A stretch of 64,000 bases of DNA from Thermosulfuriphilus ammonigenes (GTDB lineage Bacteria; Desulfobacterota; Thermodesulfobacteria; Thermodesulfobacteriales; ST65). The notes beneath the pieces are model-generated. The model saw only the letters and a program-made list of their open reading frames with translations. It was not told the DNA's origin and made no database searches. The stretch spans positions 1,604,576 through 1,668,575 of the forward strand of contig NZ_CP048877.1 of NCBI RefSeq assembly GCF_011207455.1, written 5' to 3'. Each line of letters opens with the position of its first letter. Within the stretch, counting starts at the first letter, position 1. The translations under genes were made by a program, and so were the position numbers. Shown here piece by piece: positions 60,663 to 64,000 of this stretch.

Positions 60663-60961
60663 CTAACCCTCAATGCCAGTTCGTAAAAAGACGGCACTAA
60701 AAACTGTTTCAAAAAAACAATGGCTAAGATGGCCACCAGAGGAGAGAAATCTATTCCTCCCATGGGAGGAAGTATCCGCCGAATACGATAAAGAACCGGT
60801 TCGGTGGCCTGATAAAGAAAACGGACGATAGGGTTATAGGGGTCAGGATTGACCCAGGAGATAAGGGCCCGGGCGATAATGATCCACATATAAATGCTTA
60901 AGGCAATGTCAATTACCGTGGCCAGAGCCTTTAGGAAGTTACTCATCAAAAACACCGGCAT
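60659..60961 (-). CDS. YggT family membrane protein
   Basis: The 100-aa protein has two membrane segments and the YggT landmark I-I-x-R-A-L-I-S-W-V-N-P-D-P-Y-N-P-I near residue 28, then P-L-V-A-I near 74. Relatives are associated with osmotic stress and cell division. It overlaps the DivIVA-like gene by 4 bp. Confidence 0.9.
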   Translation of the reverse strand: MPVFLMSNFLKALATVIDIALSIYMWIIIARALISWVNPDPYNPIVRFLYQATEPVLYRIRRILPPMGGIDFSPLVAILAIVFLKQFLVPSFYELALRVR

Positions 60962-60977
60962 ACCTCCTTCTTAATAA

Positions 60978-62009
60978 TCAACCACGACCAAAAGGACAGA
61001 GAGGGAAGCGACATGGTTTGCAGTTCAAACAATAGCCACCATGGCCCAGAGCGGCCAGCTCTTTACGGGTAATTTTTTCTCCAGCCAGAATTCTGGGAAG
61101 GACTAGATCCAGGACGGTGATTTGATGATACATGGCGCAAGCCGGAACCCCCAGGATGGGCCTTCCCTCATGGTAGGCCACAAGAAACATCGCTCCCGGC
61201 AGGACAGCTGAACCATAATAGATTTCTTCAGCCCCTAGGTCTCTAATGGCCGCCCGGGTAACATCATCAGGATCTACAGACATCCCTCCAGTGCAGAGAA
61301 TAAGTTCGGCTCCAGCGGTAAGGGCCGCTTCTAAACGGCTACGGATGATATTCACTTCATCCGGGGCAAAGGCCACTGATATTATTTCTCCTCCCAGTTG
61401 TTCTACCTTGCGCCGCATCACCGGTTCAAAGGCATCTTCTATACGGCCGTAGAAGACCTCACTTCCGGTGATAATTAAGGCCGCTTTTCTTTTTACCAGG
61501 GGAGAGACCCTGAGGATCCCTCCAGCCCTTTGAGCTATGGAGACTGCCTCGTCCACTAGGGATTTTTTCACTACCAAGGGAATGGCCCGGCCGGCGGCCA
61601 GAGGTTCCCCTTGGTGGACGAAGAAGTTTTCGTGTCTCGTGGCTAGCATTACCTCCCCCAGGAGGTTGAAAGAGAAAAGGGCCTCTTTGTTTACCTTGAG
61701 GATCCCATCCCGGGCGGCCCGGAAGGTTATCTTCCCTTCGACCACTTCGGGATCATAGGTGACTCCTTCCCCGGCCACTGCAGCCGCCAGGGCTAAGGCC
61801 GCCTCATTTTCGTGGAGGTCGTCACTTTCGTATTCAATGACATAAATGTGATTCTTGCCCAACCGCTTAAGGTGGGGAATATCATCAGCCGTGATTACAT
61901 GGCCTTTACGGAAAGCTGGTCCCTTAAAGGCCCCCGGTCGAATCTCGGTAATATCGTGGGGAATAACCATGCCAATGGCCTCTTCTACCGGCACGGTGCG
62001 ATACCTCAT
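60978..62009 (-). CDS. MoeA/MogA-like molybdopterin-binding protein with C-terminal Cys motif
   Basis: The 343-aa protein has the MoCF-binding fold: I-I-T-G-S-E-V-F near residue 179, C-T-G-G-M-S-V-D-P-D-D-V-T near 240, and V-L-P-G-A-M-F-L near 268. The N-terminal part resembles MoeA (V-E-E-A-I-G-M-V-I-P-H-D-I-T). It ends in an unusual tail G-G-Y-C-L-N-C-K-P-C-R-F-P-L-C-P, four Cys that could bind Fe-S or zinc. It overlaps the FmdE gene by 4 bp. Likely part of molybdopterin/tungstopterin cofactor handling rather than general MoeA; the precise step is not clear. Confidence 0.8.
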   Translation of the reverse strand: MRYRTVPVEEAIGMVIPHDITEIRPGAFKGPAFRKGHVITADDIPHLKRLGKNHIYVIEYESDDLHENEAALALAAAVAGEGVTYDPEVVEGKITFRAARDGILKVNKEALFSFNLLGEVMLATRHENFFVHQGEPLAAGRAIPLVVKKSLVDEAVSIAQRAGGILRVSPLVKRKAALIITGSEVFYGRIEDAFEPVMRRKVEQLGGEIISVAFAPDEVNIIRSRLEAALTAGAELILCTGGMSVDPDDVTRAAIRDLGAEEIYYGSAVLPGAMFLVAYHEGRPILGVPACAMYHQITVLDLVLPRILAGEKITRKELAALGHGGYCLNCKPCRFPLCPFGRG

Positions 62010-62611
62010 GAATTAAGCCTCCTAAAGTAGCCTCCAAAGGCACAGGCCCGACAAAGGATTTGTCCAGCCTGCTGTATATCTCGTCCGTCTTGGACCCAAT
62101 TACCACAGACCTGGCAACGAACTCGACGTCTAGGTCGGCCAGGAAGATCAAAATCGTTAATATCCACCTTCACTTCTTCTACCTGAAAAAGATCATCGTC
62201 GGAGAGCGCCTTATAGGCCTCAAGCTGACGACGGTAGCGGTCGTCTATTTCAGGAAACAATCCATCAGCCAGCTTTCGGGCCTCCTCTCGGGCCACTATA
62301 CGGAAGGCTCGATTGGTTTCCAGATTGACAAAAGTGGCAGCCATTATGCCATAGTCTACAAACTTAAGGGAACGTTTCCCGAGGGTGCAACCAGTAACCG
62401 ATTGAATAGCATCGGTGGCGCAGCGATCTATCTCTACATAGACGAGAAACTTTTTGCGATCAGCCCCCTTGGGGTCTTGGATGCCGATAAGTTTAAGTCC
62501 AAGCATGGCCAGTCTTACGCCCAAGACTTGGCCCGGACAGAGATGACCATGGGTTTTTACGGATTCGGCCAGAAGTCTTTCAAATTCTTCCTTCTCAAGG
62601 AGAGTTTTCAT
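62006..62611 (-). CDS. FmdE-family protein with C-terminal zinc finger
   Basis: The 201-aa protein has the FmdE domain (H-G-H-L-C-P-G-Q-V-L-G near residue 21, C-A-T-D-A-I-Q-S-V-T-G-C-T-L-G-K-R near 68). A C-terminal C4 zinc finger follows (C-Q-V-C near 167 and C-R-A-C near 189). FmdE genes are often linked to formylmethanofuran dehydrogenase or molybdenum/tungsten enzymes. Pairing with the MoeA-like gene supports a link to such a cofactor. It overlaps uvrC by 17 bp. Confidence 0.88.
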   Translation of the reverse strand: MKTLLEKEEFERLLAESVKTHGHLCPGQVLGVRLAMLGLKLIGIQDPKGADRKKFLVYVEIDRCATDAIQSVTGCTLGKRSLKFVDYGIMAATFVNLETNRAFRIVAREEARKLADGLFPEIDDRYRRQLEAYKALSDDDLFQVEEVKVDINDFDLPGRPRRRVRCQVCGNWVQDGRDIQQAGQILCRACAFGGYFRRLNS

Positions 62612-64000
62612 CTCTCAAACCATATCGGGCCTTGAGATATTCGTCTACCCTTTCGGCCAAGGTCCTGGTCATTCCGGGAACCTTAGCGATCTCCGCTGGA
62701 TCTGCCTGGGCTATGGCTTCCAGGCTACCAAAGTGTTCGAGAAGTCTGGCTCGGCGTCGGGGACCAATGCCTGGTATCTCCTCAAGGAGAGAGGAGAGGG
62801 CCTTTTTGTTTCGCACTCGACGGTGAAAGTTGACTCCAAAGCGGTGGGCCTCATCTCTGACCTTCATTAAAAATAGAAGAGCTGGGTTGTGTTTGGGGAG
62901 AAGAAGGGGGTTTTTACGATAAGGGAGATAGATCTTCTCACCCTCTCCGTCCCTTTCTTTGGCTAGGGCACAAAGGGCAATCTGATCCTCCAATCCCAGC
63001 TCCTTAAGGACGGTAAGGGCCACATTGAGCTGTCCCTTGCCACCATCAACCACCAGAAGATCAGGAAGGTCATTTTTAGCTTTTTTAAAGCGACGTTCTA
63101 AGACTTCGGCCATCATGGCATAGTCATTAGGGCCGGGGCTCCGAAGATGATAATGACGATAAGAGCTCTTGTCTGGTTCCCCATCAAAGAAGGAAACCAG
63201 GGATCCAATGGGAGCCTCAGCCTGGATGTTTGATATGTCTATACATTCTACCCGGCGTGGTGGATGAGGAAGCCGGAGGCGCCCGGCTAACTCTTGAGCA
63301 ATATTCTCCCAAGCCTCTTCTCTAAGTTTCTTTCTCTTTAAAAGTTCGATGGCGTTTGTCTGGGCCAGACGGAGAATCTCGATTCGTGGCCCTCTTTGAG
63401 GACTTAGTAGCCGCACCTGGTAACCAGCCATCTCCTTTAGCCATTGAGAGAGGAGTTCGGCGTCATTGGGAAGGACCGGAAGGATAACTTCTTCAGGAAT
63501 GACTTTTCCCTCATCATAGAATTGTTTGATGAAGGAGGCTAGAAGTTCTGGGGGATCTTCTTTAGTTCGGGGAAAGTGAAACCCTTTTTGCCCTACGAGC
63601 TCGCCGGCTCGGACAAATACCACCACAATGGCCGTCCAGCCATCTTCTTGAGCCAAGCCGATAACATCCCGATTTATCTCGTCTGGACAGATAATAGTTT
63701 GGCTTTCCAGGGTTCGTTCGATAGCCTGGATTCTATCTCTCAGAAAGGCCGCTCTTTCAAATTCCAGTTTCTCAGCCGCGTCAAACATCTCCTGACGAAG
63801 TCTCTCCAAGACAGCTCGCCTCTGGCCTCGGAGAAAGTGGATGACCTGATCTACCAGGGTTCGGTATTCATCCTCGCCTATCAGGCCCACGCAGGGGGCC
63901 CGACAGCGGCCAATCTGATACTCCAGACAGGGCCGCAGCCGTCTAGAGAACTCGGCATTGCTACAGCGCCTAAGGGGAAAGATGCTTCCCAAAAACCGGA
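62595..64000 (-). CDS. uvrC: Excinuclease ABC subunit C, C-terminal part (gene continues past the window end)
   Basis: The frame is open through base 64000, so the N-terminal nuclease part is partly outside. Present are the Cys-containing segment E-Y-Q-I-G-R-C-R-A-P-C-V-G, the UvrB-binding UVR domain (about 75-110 of the visible part), and the UvrC RNase H-like domain (E-C-I-D-I-S-N-I-Q; L-V-V-D-G-G-K-G-Q-L). Tandem helix-hairpin-helix motifs lie at the end (E-I-P-G-I-G-P-R-R-R-A-R-L and V-P-G-M). It cuts both sides of DNA lesions with UvrA and UvrB, neither of which is in the window. Confidence 0.95.
   Translation of the reverse strand, partial: RFLGSIFPLRRCSNAEFSRRLRPCLEYQIGRCRAPCVGLIGEDEYRTLVDQVIHFLRGQRRAVLERLRQEMFDAAEKLEFERAAFLRDRIQAIERTLESQTIICPDEINRDVIGLAQEDGWTAIVVVFVRAGELVGQKGFHFPRTKEDPPELLASFIKQFYDEGKVIPEEVILPVLPNDAELLSQWLKEMAGYQVRLLSPQRGPRIEILRLAQTNAIELLKRKKLREEAWENIAQELAGRLRLPHPPRRVECIDISNIQAEAPIGSLVSFFDGEPDKSSYRHYHLRSPGPNDYAMMAEVLERRFKKAKNDLPDLLVVDGGKGQLNVALTVLKELGLEDQIALCALAKERDGEGEKIYLPYRKNPLLLPKHNPALLFLMKVRDEAHRFGVNFHRRVRNKKALSSLLEEIPGIGPRRRARLLEHFGSLEAIAQADPAEIAKVPGMTRTLAERVDEYLKARYGLRDENSP

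Overview
The window is a gene-dense bacterial chromosome segment (about 77 protein genes, short gaps, many 1-40 bp overlaps, frequent GTG and TTG starts). No rRNA, tRNA, CRISPR array, insertion sequence or phage gene was seen. The gene content suggests a strictly anaerobic, Gram-negative bacterium with multihaem cytochromes, NrfD-type quinone enzymes, FmdE, Feo iron uptake and sigma-54 control. Thermodesulfobacteriota / Desulfobacterota is my best guess. This is an inference from gene families, not from a database match.

Layout. 1-2.2 kb: end of a cobyrinate amidase gene, a small ferredoxin and three small genes, one of them a free-standing archaeal-type ThrRS editing domain. 2.2-4.9 kb: mdh, mltA and a macro-domain gene. 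4.8-10.5 kb (minus): a methyltransferase, rsmG, mnmE, khpB, yidC, yidD, rnpA and rpmH, the classic origin-proximal cluster but without dnaA. 10.6-18.8 kb (plus): yceD, rpmF, plsX, fabH, an acyl-CoA dehydrogenase with etfBA, fabG, acpP and fabF. 18.8-21.4 kb: rpiB, glyA, a dCMP deaminase and nrdR. 22-24.8 kb: an iron block in which a small FeoB-associated protein with an in-frame TGA (candidate selenocysteine) precedes feoA and feoB. 24.9-26.7 kb: a cobalamin riboswitch in front of an OprB-like porin, convergent with a czcCBA-like metal efflux operon (26.8-32.9 kb, minus).

33-41.4 kb holds the most unusual part. Two copies of a redox module (exported 16-Cys ferredoxin, trihaem c7-type cytochrome, NrfD-type membrane protein, MerR-type regulator) lie in opposite orientation around a PAS-PAS sigma-54 activator. 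Parts of the two copies are identical at DNA level, including a perfect 202-bp inverted repeat. The minus copy has a good sigma-54 promoter, and the activator gene ends in a set of near-identical hairpins. The modules resemble quinol:cytochrome oxidoreductases of the Cbc4 / DsrJOP kind and probably move electrons between the menaquinone pool and periplasmic cytochromes.

41.4-52.9 kb: a membrane methyltransferase, a small Cys-rich protein, then the conserved rpsB-tsf-pyrH-frr / uppS-cdsA-dxr-rseP-tsaB series (minus), murI, an archaemetzincin-like gene without its catalytic Glu, a plant-type phosphofructokinase and a small zinc-ribbon gene. 52.9-56.1 kb (minus): lon, hsp20 and a single-domain response regulator. 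56.2-64 kb (minus): an ABC-type binding protein, cpoB, an rRNA m5C methyltransferase, a HAD phosphatase, yggU, a DivIVA-like protein, yggT, a MoeA-like protein, an FmdE protein and the 3' part of uvrC.
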